A DNA stretch of 9,733 nucleotides from positions 1 through 9,733 of the forward strand of contig SVQJ01000059.1 in the NCBI GenBank assembly GCA_015065395.1, given 5' to 3'. The notes beneath the pieces were generated by a model. That model was not told the DNA's origin, searched no databases, and worked only from the letters and a program-made list of their open reading frames with translations. Shown here piece by piece: positions 1 through 5,949 of the stretch. Origin of the DNA: Oscillospiraceae bacterium. Lineage in GTDB: Bacteria; Bacillota; Clostridia; Oscillospirales; CAG-272. The number at the start of each line of letters is the position of its first letter. Position 1 is the first letter of the stretch. The position numbers and the translations under genes were made by a program.

Positions 1-1
1 A

Positions 2-457
2 ACCTTCGTTATGCTTCTTGCAACGGCGGCAACTCATCCCATCTACTATTTCCTGCTTCGCGGCTTTGAGCTTGAATATCTCCAGACGGTGGTGTTCATC
101 CTTGTTATAGCATCCCTCGTTCAGCTTGTTGAGATAATTCTGAAAAAGTATATTCCCGCCCTTCATAAGTCTTTGGGTATATACCTTCCTCTTATCACCA
201 CGAACTGCGCGGTGCTGGGCGTTTGCGCAAATAATATATCCGACGGATATAATTTTCTTGAGGCTATGGCGTCCTCCCTGGGATGCGGTCTGGGATTTCT
301 CCTTGCAATGCTCCTTTTTGCAGGAGTGCGCTCAAGGGTTGAAAATGCAAATCCTCCCAAATGCTTTCAGGGTATGCCCATAACTCTCGTTTCCGCGGCA
401 ATCGTTGCAATGTCCTTCGGCGGCTTTGCAGGGATCATTGAAACTCTGTTTGCTTAA
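2..457 (+). CDS. rnfA: Electron transport complex subunit RnfA, 5'-truncated by window edge
   Basis: RnfA is an integral membrane subunit of the Rnf complex, which couples electron transfer from reduced ferredoxin to NAD+ with Na+ or H+ export across the cytoplasmic membrane. The reading frame is open from base 2, before the first ATG at base 11. The residues around that ATG (TFVMLLATAA) match an internal helix of RnfA, so the gene begins upstream of the window. About 151 residues are visible; the family is about 190 long, so roughly 40 are missing. The hallmark LPLITTNCAVLGV lies at visible residues 62-74. Its Cys is one of the conserved cysteines of RnfA/RnfE/NqrD/NqrE thought to hold an iron centre within the membrane. 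Several hydrophobic helices follow. The stop is 13 bases before rnfB, whose ribosome binding site starts right at the rnfA stop. Identity is very likely; the true start is outside the window. Confidence 0.95.
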   Translation, partial: TFVMLLATAATHPIYYFLLRGFELEYLQTVVFILVIASLVQLVEIILKKYIPALHKSLGIYLPLITTNCAVLGVCANNISDGYNFLEAMASSLGCGLGFLLAMLLFAGVRSRVENANPPKCFQGMPITLVSAAIVAMSFGGFAGIIETLFA

Positions 458-470
458 AGGAGGGTAATGA

Positions 471-1289
471 ATGATTGAAGCTGTATTGACTGCTGTTATT
501 GCCGTGACTGCCATCGGGCTTTTGTGCGCCGTTGTGCTGGTCGTTGCGGCCATCGTTATGCACGTAAAGGAAAACGAAAAGGAGCAGAAGATAAGAGACG
601 TGCTTCCCGGTGCTAACTGCGGTGCCTGCGGATATGCCGGATGCGACGGCTATGCAAAGGCTCTGGCAAATGAAGAGGGAATAGCAACGAATCTCTGCAC
701 CCCCGGTGCTGATCGGGTCTCCCAGGCTATTGCCGATATTTTGGGATGCGAGTTTGAGGATACCATCGAGATGGTGGCAACGGTGCGTTGCTGCGGAGAC
801 TGCAATAATACCGAGAAAAAGGCAAGTTACAGCGGTGTCAACACCTGCGCGGGGGCGAAAATGCTCTTCGGCGGAGACGGTGCCTGCACCTTCGGATGCC
901 TTGGCTATGGAGATTGCGCGGCGATCTGTCCCCACGGTGCTATCTGCATGGACGACGGGATCGCCAGGATCGATGCGAGAAAATGCATCGGCTGCGGCCT
1001 TTGCGTAAAATCCTGCCCCAACAAGCTTATCCACATGATGCCCGATGTGAAAAGGGAGGTAATTGCCTGCCATAATAAGCAGAAGGGTGCGGATGCCAGA
1101 AGCGTGTGCAAAAACGCCTGCATCGCCTGCGGAAAGTGCGCGAAGGTCTGTCCCGTGGGCGCCATCGTGGTGGCGGATAATCTTGCCAGCATTAAGTATG
1201 ATAAATGCATTTCCTGCTCAAAATGCTCAGAGGTCTGCCCGGTAGGCTGTATCAAAACTGCGGACTATTCGGGAAAGCACAGACAGTAA
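471..1289 (+). CDS. rnfB: Rnf complex subunit RnfB, polyferredoxin electron-entry subunit
   Basis: RnfB is thought to accept electrons from reduced ferredoxin and pass them into the Rnf complex. A hydrophobic membrane anchor spans about residues 4-31. Next is the RnfB-specific iron-sulfur motif (NCGACGYAGCDGYAKAL, cysteines 50, 53, 58, 76), then a cysteine-rich stretch (C107, C108, C111, C126, C139, C143, C149, C153). Three classical C-x2-C-x2-C-x3-CP motifs follow, at C172-C182, C217-C227 and C246-C256. This is the long, multi-cluster RnfB form of Clostridia rather than the short proteobacterial form. The 272-residue length fits. The start at 471 is preceded by AAAGGAGG (456-463) at good spacing; another ATG at 467 is out of frame. 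It is co-transcribed with rnfA and is followed 29 bases later by the NusG-II gene. The order rnfA-rnfB at the end of the operon agrees with the usual rnfCDGEAB order. Confidence 0.96.
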   Translation: MIEAVLTAVIAVTAIGLLCAVVLVVAAIVMHVKENEKEQKIRDVLPGANCGACGYAGCDGYAKALANEEGIATNLCTPGADRVSQAIADILGCEFEDTIEMVATVRCCGDCNNTEKKASYSGVNTCAGAKMLFGGDGACTFGCLGYGDCAAICPHGAICMDDGIARIDARKCIGCGLCVKSCPNKLIHMMPDVKREVIACHNKQKGADARSVCKNACIACGKCAKVCPVGAIVVADNLASIKYDKCISCSKCSEVCPVGCIKTADYSGKHRQ

Positions 1290-1318
1290 ATAAAATAACT
1301 GATAGGAGGCACATTGCA

Positions 1319-1708
1319 ATGGATAAAAAGCGCTTTAGGTATGACGCGGCACTCATTGCGGTGTGCCTTCTCATTTCTCTTTCTCTCTGGGGATTGATCA
1401 CCTTAACGAAAAAGCCCGGGGAATATGCCGTCGTCACCGTGAACGGAAAAGAGTGGGGCAGATATTCTCTTTCGGAGGACAGGGAAGTGGAGATCGAAAC
1501 GAAAACGGGCAAAAACATCCTTATTATAAAGGATGGATATGCGGATATGATCGAAGCGGATTGCCCGGACGGCCTTTGCGAGAGACAGAGGAAAATATCA
1601 AAAACAGGGGAAAGCATCGTATGCCTGCCCCATAAGGTCACCGTCACCGTTGAGGGCAAAGGTGAAGGCAGCGTAGACCTGGTGGGCGCGATAATGAAAA
1701 AGGCATAG
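1319..1708 (+). CDS. Membrane-anchored NusG domain II-containing protein
   Basis: This small protein of 129 residues has one N-terminal transmembrane or signal-anchor segment (about residues 9-30, after MDKKRFRYD) and an extracytoplasmic NusG_II-type domain. The domain signature is visible: DCPDGLCERQ at 81-90, then ISKTGESIVCLPHKV at 93-107, with cysteines 82, 87 and 102. A longer open frame reaches back to 1205, inside rnfB. I chose ATG 1319 because ATAGGAGG (1302-1309) lies just upstream and the anchor then begins close to the N-terminus. The gene follows rnfB by 29 bases and precedes a Gx protein, a pairing I recall from clostridial genomes. Its molecular role is not established to my knowledge. 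It is not the transcription factor NusG, since the NGN and KOW domains are absent. The cysteines outside the membrane and the Rnf context suggest a redox or envelope role, which is inference only. Confidence 0.85.
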   Translation: MDKKRFRYDAALIAVCLLISLSLWGLITLTKKPGEYAVVTVNGKEWGRYSLSEDREVEIETKTGKNILIIKDGYADMIEADCPDGLCERQRKISKTGESIVCLPHKVTVTVEGKGEGSVDLVGAIMKKA

Positions 1709-1812
1709 AAGTGTTGGACTTAAGGTTTACGTGTTTTCTACGTCGCCTTACTTGCGCTCCCGAAAACGTGCGGTTTGCTGTTACAGATTTGATAAGCGAA
1801 AGGAGAGAGAAT

Positions 1813-2298
1813 ATGAAAACAAGAAGGATCGCTTTTTTGGGGCTTTGTACCGCTCTTGCCATGGTGCTTTCTTATGCGGAGAGCTTTATCTCCTTCGGCG
1901 TGCCCGGACTTAAGGTGGGACTGCCCAATATCGCAATTCTCTTCCTTTTATATAACATGGGACCTGTAAGTGCTCTTTCCGTAAGCCTCGTGAGATGCGT
2001 TCTCGTCTCCCTCCTTTTCGGAAGCGTCATGAGCCTTGCTTACAGCATCGCCGGTGCACTTATCAGCCTTGCGGTCATGGTCCTTCTGAAAAAAACGGAT
2101 AAGTTTTCTCCCGTGGCGGTCAGCGTGGCAGGCGGTATCACCCATAATGCAGGTCAGATCATCGTGGCGGTGGCTGTGACGGGAACAGAGCAGATCGCCT
2201 ATTATATGCCGGTGCTTTGCGTTGGCGGTACCGTGGCAGGTATGATAATCGGCATCGCAGGGGCTGTCCTTCTTAAAAAGGTAAAGATCAAATTGTAA
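1813..2298 (+). CDS. Gx transporter family protein (heptaprenyl diphosphate synthase component I-like)
   Basis: This is a 161-residue integral membrane protein of the family named heptaprenyl diphosphate synthase component I or Gx transporter. Seen directly: several hydrophobic segments, the motif PGLKVGLPNI at 31-40, an acidic residue (E23) in the first hydrophobic region, and GGITHNAGQ at 107-115. The fold resembles ECF S components, so a small-molecule or prenyl-linked transport role is plausible, but the older enzyme name rests on weak evidence. The frame is open back to 1711. I chose ATG 1813 because AAAGGAG (1799-1805) lies seven bases before it and the membrane domain then starts normally. 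The gap of 104 bases after the NusG-II gene shows no clear promoter or terminator, so it probably ends the rnf transcript. No intrinsic terminator is evident between its stop and the rpsB promoter. Confidence 0.82.
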   Translation: MKTRRIAFLGLCTALAMVLSYAESFISFGVPGLKVGLPNIAILFLLYNMGPVSALSVSLVRCVLVSLLFGSVMSLAYSIAGALISLAVMVLLKKTDKFSPVAVSVAGGITHNAGQIIVAVAVTGTEQIAYYMPVLCVGGTVAGMIIGIAGAVLLKKVKIKL

Positions 2299-2324
2299 AC
2301 TTTTTGTAAACAAGCCGTATTGTG

Positions 2325-2354
2325 TTGCAATGCAGGTAATAAATATGGTATAAT
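2325..2354 (+). promoter_or_regulatory. Sigma-A-type promoter of rpsB-tsf with extended -10
   Basis: The -35 box TTGCAA (2325-2330) and a perfect -10 box TATAAT (2349-2354) are separated by 18 bases. A TG at 2346-2347 gives an extended -10. Transcription would start near 2361. Just upstream lie two direct copies of TTGTAAAC (2293-2300 and 2304-2311) with an 11-base period, overlapping the end of the preceding gene. They could be a protein-binding site, but this is not supported further. Confidence 0.85.
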
Positions 2355-2360
2355 TACCCT

Positions 2361-2474
2361 CGCGCGAAAAGCGCAAATAATTATAACACACATACGGTAA
2401 AGCGGCTGCCGGTGCCCGAAAACGGGCTGCAGTATATAACCCGTATGGTGGAAAAACCGAAGGAGGACATTAAA
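2361..2474 (+). promoter_or_regulatory. Structured 5' leader of rpsB mRNA, candidate regulatory element
   Basis: About 114 nt separate the predicted transcription start from the rpsB ATG. Three pairings are visible. One is a hairpin at the very 5' end (GCGC 2362-2365 with GCGC 2371-2374, loop GAAAA). One is a long-range 7-bp stem (CATACGG 2391-2397 with CCGTATG 2441-2447). The third is a hairpin inside it (GCCCG 2414-2418 with CGGGC 2423-2427). The ribosome binding site AAGGAGGAC (2460-2468) lies just 3' of the long-range stem. S2 autoregulation through the rpsB leader is known in Escherichia coli; whether this unrelated leader acts likewise is inference. Confidence 0.5.
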
Positions 2475-3212
2475 ATGTCTGTAGTATCTATTAAGCAGCT
2501 TCTTGAAGCAGGTGTACATTTCGGTCACCACACAAGACGCTGGAACCCCAAGATGGCAGAGTACATCTTCACCGAGCGTAACGGCATCTACATCATCGAC
2601 CTTCAGAAGACCATCAAGAAGTTCGAAGAGGCTTATATGTTCGTTCGCGAAATTTCCGCAAACGGCGGAAACGTTCTTTTCGTTGGTACAAAGAAGCAGG
2701 CAAGCGATGCTATCCGTGAGGAAGCAGAGCGTTGCGGCCAGTACTTCGTAAACGTACGTTGGCTTGGCGGTATGCTCACCAACTACAAGACCATCAAGAC
2801 CAGCATCGCAAGACTTAAGAGCCTTGAGACAATGCAGGCTGACGGCACATTCGATATGCTTCCCAAGAAGGAAGTAGCATCTCTCCAGAAGGAGATGGCA
2901 ACTCTCGAGAGAAACCTCGGCGGTATCAAGGAGATGGGCGGTATTCCCGACTGTATCTTCATCGTAGACCCCCGCAAGGAGCACAATGCAGTTCTCGAGG
3001 CAAAGAAGCTTGGTATTCCCGTAGTAGCGATCGTTGATACAAACTGCGATCCCGATGATGCTGATTACGTAATCCCCGGTAACGATGACGCGATCCGTGC
3101 GATCCGCCTTATCGCTTCCGTTCTTGCTGATGCAGTAATCGAGGGCAGACAGGGCGAGCAGCTCACAGAAGAGGCTCCCGAGGCAGAGGCTGAGGCAGCA
3201 GACGCTGAATAA
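2475..3212 (+). CDS. rpsB: 30S ribosomal protein S2
   Basis: S2 is a component of the small ribosomal subunit, located at the head-body junction, and is needed for S1 or initiation functions in many bacteria. The 245-residue length fits the family. Clear signatures are GVHFGHHTRRWNPKM at 13-27, NVLFVGTKKQA at 66-76, RWLGGMLTNYKTI at 95-107, and PDCIFIVDPRKEHNAV at 158-173 followed by IPVVAIVDTNCDPD. The C-terminus is a short acidic, Ala/Glu-rich tail (about 231-245), common in Firmicutes. The frame is open back to a GTG at 2412, but ATG 2475 has a strong AAGGAGGAC site (2460-2468) and gives the conserved N-terminus. The gene is first in the rpsB-tsf operon. Codon choice is strongly biased, as expected for a highly expressed gene. 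Confidence 0.99.
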   Translation: MSVVSIKQLLEAGVHFGHHTRRWNPKMAEYIFTERNGIYIIDLQKTIKKFEEAYMFVREISANGGNVLFVGTKKQASDAIREEAERCGQYFVNVRWLGGMLTNYKTIKTSIARLKSLETMQADGTFDMLPKKEVASLQKEMATLERNLGGIKEMGGIPDCIFIVDPRKEHNAVLEAKKLGIPVVAIVDTNCDPDDADYVIPGNDDAIRAIRLIASVLADAVIEGRQGEQLTEEAPEAEAEAADAE

Positions 3213-3246
3213 TTTATCAACAAAACTACTTTAGGAGGACATAGAA

Positions 3247-4170
3247 ATGGCAGCAATTACCGCAAAAATGGTATCCGATCTTCGTGCAAAGACCGGTGTA
3301 GGTATGATGGAGTGCAAGAAGGCACTTAACGAATCAAACGGTGATTTTGATGAGGCAGTAAAGATCCTTCGTGAGAAGGGCCTTTCCGTTGCAGCAAAGA
3401 AGGCAGGCAGAATTGCATCCGAGGGCGTGGTTGATATCATGTCCGAGAACGGCGTAACCGTAATGATCGAGGTTAACGCAGAGACTGACTTCGTTGCAAA
3501 GAACGAGACCTTCAAGGAGTTCGTTCGCGGCATCGAGAAGGTAATCATTGCAAACAAGCCCGCAACTCTTGAGGAGCTTAACGCTCTTGCTTATGACGAT
3601 AGCTTTACCGTTGAGGCAAAGCTCAAGGACATGATCTTCACCATCGGTGAGAACATGAACATCCGTCGCTTTGAGGTTATCGAGGGTATCACAAGCGCAT
3701 ATATCCACGGTGCAGGTACAACCGGTGTTGTAGTAAAGTTCAATGCAGACAGCGCAGTAGCTGAGAAGGCAGAGTTCGCAGCATTCGCAAAGAACATTGC
3801 TCTCCAGATCGCAGCAGGCTCTCCTCCCTCTTACGTTTGCCGTGACGAGGTTCCCGCAAGCGCACTTGAGGAAGAGAAGTCCGTTCTTCTTGCTCAGATC
3901 AAGAACGATGAAAAGAACGCAAACAAGCCCGATGCTATCCTTGAGAAGATGATCATGGGTAAGCTCGGCAAGTTCTATGAGAGAGTTTGCCTTGTAGACC
4001 AGGCTTATGTTAAGGACGATAAGATCTCCGTTGGCAAGTACATTGCCGATACCGCTAAGGAGCTTGGCGGCGAGATCTCCGTACACAGCTTCTATCTCTA
4101 TGAGAGAGGCGAAGGTCTCGAGAAGAAGGAAGATAACTTCGGCGCCGAGATCGCAGATATGCTTAAGTAA
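3247..4170 (+). CDS. tsf: Translation elongation factor Ts
   Basis: EF-Ts is the guanine nucleotide exchange factor that releases GDP from EF-Tu. The 307-residue protein begins with the UBA-like N-terminal module (MVSDLRAKTGVGMMECKKAL at 8-27). The EF-Tu-contacting motif TDFVAKN follows at 80-86, then the core subdomains (for example YIHGAGTTGVVVKF, and DQAYVKDDKISVGKYI towards the end). It lies 34 bases after rpsB with its own TAGGAGGAC site (3232-3240). The rpsB-tsf order is nearly universal in bacteria. It shares the rpsB promoter and the terminator at 4233-4275. Codon bias matches that of rpsB. Length is slightly above that of E. coli EF-Ts and normal for Clostridia. Confidence 0.99.
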   Translation: MAAITAKMVSDLRAKTGVGMMECKKALNESNGDFDEAVKILREKGLSVAAKKAGRIASEGVVDIMSENGVTVMIEVNAETDFVAKNETFKEFVRGIEKVIIANKPATLEELNALAYDDSFTVEAKLKDMIFTIGENMNIRRFEVIEGITSAYIHGAGTTGVVVKFNADSAVAEKAEFAAFAKNIALQIAAGSPPSYVCRDEVPASALEEEKSVLLAQIKNDEKNANKPDAILEKMIMGKLGKFYERVCLVDQAYVKDDKISVGKYIADTAKELGGEISVHSFYLYERGEGLEKKEDNFGAEIADMLK

Positions 4171-4188
4171 TTAAGTGAATGAAAAAGG

Positions 4189-4205
4189 ACACCGCCGTGC
4201 GGTGT
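4189..4205 (+). other. Short perfect hairpin after tsf
   Basis: ACACCGC (4189-4195) pairs with GCGGTGT (4199-4205) around a three-base loop. No run of T follows, so it is not a classic terminator. It may protect the 3' end of the rpsB-tsf message or help the terminator 28 bases downstream. Confidence 0.5.
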
Positions 4206-4232
4206 AATTAAGTTAAGATAATGGCATAGAAG

Positions 4233-4275
4233 AAGCACTTAACAAAGCAGAAAAAGCCGAGTTAAGTGCTTTTTT
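4233..4275 (+). terminator. Rho-independent terminator of the rpsB-tsf operon
   Basis: An 11-bp stem (AAGCACTTAAC 4233-4243 with GTTAAGTGCTT 4261-4271) encloses a 17-base loop. It runs into a T tract (4270-4275). It lies 63 bases after the tsf stop. Confidence 0.9.
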
Positions 4276-4299
4276 CTGTATAAAAGTCATGACAAAAAG

Positions 4300-4317
4300 A
4301 CAGACGAAAAAGTCTGT
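4300..4317. other. Small inverted repeat between tsf and the first 77-bp repeat
   Basis: ACAGAC (4300-4305) and GTCTGT (4312-4317) form a 6-bp stem around a mostly A loop. On the - strand it would be followed by a run of T, so it could weakly stop antisense transcription. Support is slight. Confidence 0.3.
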
Positions 4318-4345
4318 TAAAAAGTATTGCAAAAAGAGAAAATTG

Positions 4346-4422
4346 GCTTAAAACATTATCGTGCAAATCCATTAGATTTGATGGAACGAAACCTATACAA
4401 GAGAATGTTGAGCATATAAAAG
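4346..4422. repeat. 77-bp direct repeat, left copy
   Basis: This block is identical to 5130-5206 except at one base (A 4414 versus T 5198); the first 68 bases match exactly. The exact block has imperfect inverted ends: GCT 4346-4348 with AGC 4411-4413, and AACATT 4352-4357 with AATGTT 4404-4409. An internal hairpin is CAAATC 4364-4369 with GATTTG 4375-4380. In one frame the repeat reads LKHYRANPLDLMERNLYKR and onward to a TAA (4417-4419), and the same frame and stop occur in the right copy. It could therefore be a duplicated gene tail, a structured RNA or a recombination site. The copy ends one base before the left arm of the DUF559 unit. Confidence 0.93.
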
Positions 4423-4423
4423 T

Positions 4424-4467
4424 CCTTCTCCTGTGGGAGAAGGGGGACCGCGTAGCGGTGGATGAGG
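4424..4467 (+). repeat. Left inverted arm of the DUF559 unit
   Basis: Two consecutive hairpins (4424-4443 and 4447-4459) lead into GGATGAGG. The end of this block overlaps the Shine-Dalgarno AGGAG (4465-4469) used by the enclosed gene, so the repeat itself supplies the translation signal. Confidence 0.7.
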
Positions 4468-4474
4468 AGTCAAA

Positions 4475-4849
4475 ATGATACCTTACAACAAAAAACTCGT
4501 GTCAAACGCGCGAACGCTACGAAAAAATATGACACCCGAAGAAAGACATCTGTGGTATGATTTTCTGAAAAGACTTCCATTCAACGTAAGACGGCAGCAT
4601 AATATTGAAAACTATATTGTTGATTTTTACATAGCGGAAAAGAAGATCGTAATTGAGGTGGACGGCAGACAGCACCTATTACCCGAACACAAAGAAGCGG
4701 ACGAACAAAGAGATGCAGCCTTATCTTCTTGGGGAATAACTGTTTTACGATATTCCAACGATAATATACGAAATAATTTCAACTCTGTTGCAAAGGATGT
4801 ATTGAAACATCTTGAGTTGGACTATCGCGATCTTAAGCCAAAGAGATAA
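4475..4849 (+). CDS. DUF559 domain-containing protein, Vsr/PD-(D/E)xK-like endonuclease fold
   Basis: This 124-residue protein covers a complete DUF559 domain. The N-terminal part has ARTLRKNMTPEERHLWYDFL (12-31), typical of the family. The core has RRQHNIENYIVDFYIAEKK (39-57), then VIEVDGRQH (59-67), then EQRDAAL (77-83) and GITVLRYSND (87-96). The acidic residues E23, D50, E61 and D63 with Q66/H67 fit the very-short-patch-repair-like nuclease core described for this family. DNA cleavage is a family-level prediction and no target is known. ATG 4475 follows AGGAG (4465-4469), which lies in the left repeat arm. No convincing promoter was found, so expression may depend on outside transcription. 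Start, stop and all core residues are intact. AT-richer composition and weaker codon bias than the neighbouring ribosomal genes fit later acquisition. Confidence 0.9.
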   Translation: MIPYNKKLVSNARTLRKNMTPEERHLWYDFLKRLPFNVRRQHNIENYIVDFYIAEKKIVIEVDGRQHLLPEHKEADEQRDAALSSWGITVLRYSNDNIRNNFNSVAKDVLKHLELDYRDLKPKR

Positions 4850-4851
4850 CA

Positions 4852-4918
4852 CCTCATCCGTCAGCACCACATTCAACTTCGTTGAAATGGGTCTGCCACC
4901 TTCTCCCGCTGGAGAAGG
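4852..4918 (-). repeat. Right inverted arm of the DUF559 unit
   Basis: CCTCATCC begins two bases after the DUF559 stop and mirrors GGATGAGG of the left arm. Hairpin 4872-4886 and the terminal hairpin 4899-4918 follow. The terminal stems of both arms are identical 8-mers with different loops (TGTG left, CGCT right). Confidence 0.7.
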
Positions 4919-4950
4919 CTTGCTAAACCGTTTCTTCTGCTTGTAAAATG

Positions 4951-4990
4951 AAAATTCCCACAAACCGTTTGATTGGTCTGTGGGAATTTT
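4951..4990. terminator. Strong bidirectional hairpin terminator
   Basis: The 16-bp stem (4951-4966 with 4975-4990) has one mismatch (A 4963 / C 4978). It starts with AAAATTCCCACA and ends with its complement, so it has a T run at the end on either strand. It probably stops transcription leaving the DUF559 gene. Confidence 0.75.
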
Positions 4991-5015
4991 ACGTTATGGC
5001 GATTTCTCCGATAAG

Positions 5016-5047
5016 AACAGCCCGCTTTCTGAACTCGGTTGTTTTTT
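5016..5047 (+). terminator. Possible second intrinsic terminator
   Basis: AACAGCC (5016-5022) can pair with GGTTGTT (5037-5043), including one G-U pair, around a 14-base loop, followed by T through 5047. The rest of the 4919-5129 interval shows no gene. Confidence 0.45.
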
Positions 5048-5129
5048 AACTTAATGACATTGGGCAAAATCCCTGTTTTGTTTTTTCTGCTGTTAACGGA
5101 AAAAGAACTCCGGATAAGATAGAGAATTA

Positions 5130-5206
5130 GCTTAAAACATTATCGTGCAAATCCATTAGATTTGATGGAACGAAACCTATACAAGAGAATGTTGAGCTTA
5201 TAAAAG
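5130..5206. repeat. 77-bp direct repeat, right copy
   Basis: This is the second copy of the block at 4346-4422, in the same orientation. It lies 211 bases beyond the right arm of the DUF559 unit. The inverted ends, the internal hairpin and the TAA-ended frame (stop 5201-5203) are all preserved. Similarity continues loosely a few bases upstream (AGAGAA then TT) with a small length difference. Confidence 0.93.
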
Positions 5207-5249
5207 GCCTTTACATCAACTCCCCGATAAATTGGAATTGGAAGATATG

Positions 5250-5294
5250 AAAAATCCTTGCAAAAGTTGAAATTCAGCTTCTGCAAGGATTTTT
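5250..5294. terminator. Bidirectional terminator between the accessory patch and the ECF gene
   Basis: A perfect 13-bp stem (AAAAATCCTTGCA 5250-5262 with its complement 5282-5294) is topped by a further inner pairing (AAGTTGA 5264-5270 with TCAGCTT 5274-5280, one G-U). It lies 11 bases beyond the stop of the - strand ECF gene. T runs lie on both strands, so it can serve transcripts from either side. Confidence 0.85.
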
Positions 5295-5305
5295 CGCTGC
5301 TTTTA

Positions 5306-5842
5306 TTATAAAACCAATCCAAGATTTGCACTTGAGTGCTTCATAAGATATTTATTATGGGAGAACAGGCTGACGAGGACTGTGGAGCAGGCGATGCCCA
5401 CTGCTGCCTGAATGAGATTTCCGGGGATGCCGGAAAGGGCGCCTGCGGGGGAGTAGAGGATACATTCAAAGGCAAAGTATCCGCCGACCATAACAGCTTC
5501 TGCAACAACGGAAGCAACAAGTGCCATGGGGATGGCCGCCTTTGTCTTTGCAAAACGGCGGAAAATAAGAATATAAATGAGCGCCATGGTACCCTTTATG
5601 ATAAAGGTAACAGGTGCGTAGATACCGTAGCTGAGAAAAAGGTCGGCAAGGGAAGAGCCGAGTCCTGCAGCAAGAAAGCCCCAAAGCGGGCCAACAAAGA
5701 AGGAGCATACGGCGATAAGTGTATCACCCAGATTTGCGTAGCCGCCGTTGCCGAGGGGAATGGGGAGCGCCGCCGTGGCAGCGCAGATAAGGGCGCAAAA
5801 CAGAGCAGCGATCACAAGCCTTTGGACATTCTTTTGTTTCAA
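5306..5842 (-). CDS. ECF transporter S component (substrate-binding membrane subunit)
   Basis: This 178-residue hydrophobic protein has about five to six membrane segments. The N-terminal helix LVIAALFCALICAATAALPI has the small-residue face used to dock on EcfT. Next come GNGGYANLGDTLIAV (31-45), GPLWGFLAAGLGSSLADLF (51-69) and YAPVTFIIKG (75-84), the pattern of the COG4720/PF07155-type S components. These capture a vitamin or precursor outside the cell and hand it to the shared EcfA-EcfA'-EcfT module, which must be encoded elsewhere. The substrate cannot be read from sequence; riboflavin and hydroxymethylpyrimidine are suggested for relatives. The start is TTG at 5842-5840: no in-frame ATG fits, and GAGG lies eight bases upstream on the - strand. 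The leader is only about 25 nt, too short for a vitamin riboswitch. It is a single gene with its own promoter and terminator. Confidence 0.85.
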   Translation of the reverse strand: MKQKNVQRLVIAALFCALICAATAALPIPLGNGGYANLGDTLIAVCSFFVGPLWGFLAAGLGSSLADLFLSYGIYAPVTFIIKGTMALIYILIFRRFAKTKAAIPMALVASVVAEAVMVGGYFAFECILYSPAGALSGIPGNLIQAAVGIACSTVLVSLFSHNKYLMKHSSANLGLVL

Positions 5843-5874
5843 GGATATCGCCTCATTTCATAAAAGATAGCTAT

Positions 5875-5902
5875 ATTATAGCATATCAAGGCTAAAAAGC
5901 AA
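5875..5902 (-). promoter_or_regulatory. Promoter of the ECF S component gene
   Basis: Read on the - strand, TTGCTT (5902-5897) and a perfect TATAAT (5880-5875) are separated by 16 bases, with TG at 5883-5882 forming an extended -10. The start of transcription would be near 5868. Confidence 0.8.
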
Positions 5903-5949
5903 CACTTTTTTCATTAAACATAAAATATGTAAATTTAACCGATAATTGA

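Larger units (their letters stand above)
4424..4918. mobile_element. Candidate miniature mobile unit carrying a DUF559 gene between inverted arms
   Basis: The left arm contains hairpin CCTTCTCC 4424-4431 / GGAGAAGG 4436-4443, hairpin ACCGC 4447-4451 / GCGGT 4455-4459, and GGATGAGG 4460-4467. The right arm contains the inverse CCTCATCC 4852-4859, a hairpin TTCAAC 4872-4877 / GTTGAA 4881-4886, and CCTTCTCC 4899-4906 / GGAGAAGG 4911-4918. The order of blocks is mirror-symmetric around a single gene that fills the interior almost exactly. I recall similar arms next to other DUF559 genes in Clostridia, but could not check this. No transposase is present. If mobile, it would move by the DUF559 protein or by a helper supplied in trans, which is inference. 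Confidence 0.5.

Noticed and set aside
1709..1812. Possible riboswitch or separate promoter before the Gx gene
   Set aside because: The 104-base gap shows no clear promoter boxes, no convincing multi-stem fold and no known riboswitch motif.
2202..2984. 260-residue open frame on the - strand
   Set aside because: It overlaps the end of the Gx gene, the rpsB promoter and rpsB, and is a shadow of the strongly biased codon use in rpsB.
3334..4086. 250-residue open frame on the - strand
   Set aside because: It is fully antisense to tsf and has no recognisable domain; highly biased codons often leave the opposite strand open.
4346..4413. Resemblance of the direct repeat to integron attC sites
   Set aside because: The 3' end GTTGAGC fits GTTRRRY and the ends are partly inverted, but the 5' end GCTTAAAAC carries two extra bases against RYYYAAC. 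The inner boxes are unclear and no integrase is visible, so the match may be chance.
5336..5863. 175-residue open frame on the + strand
   Set aside because: It is antisense to the ECF S component gene, which has clear membrane segments, family motifs, a promoter and a terminator.
5843..5868. Vitamin riboswitch for the ECF S component
   Set aside because: The perfect -10 box at 5875-5880 leaves a leader of only about 25 bases, too short for a known riboswitch.
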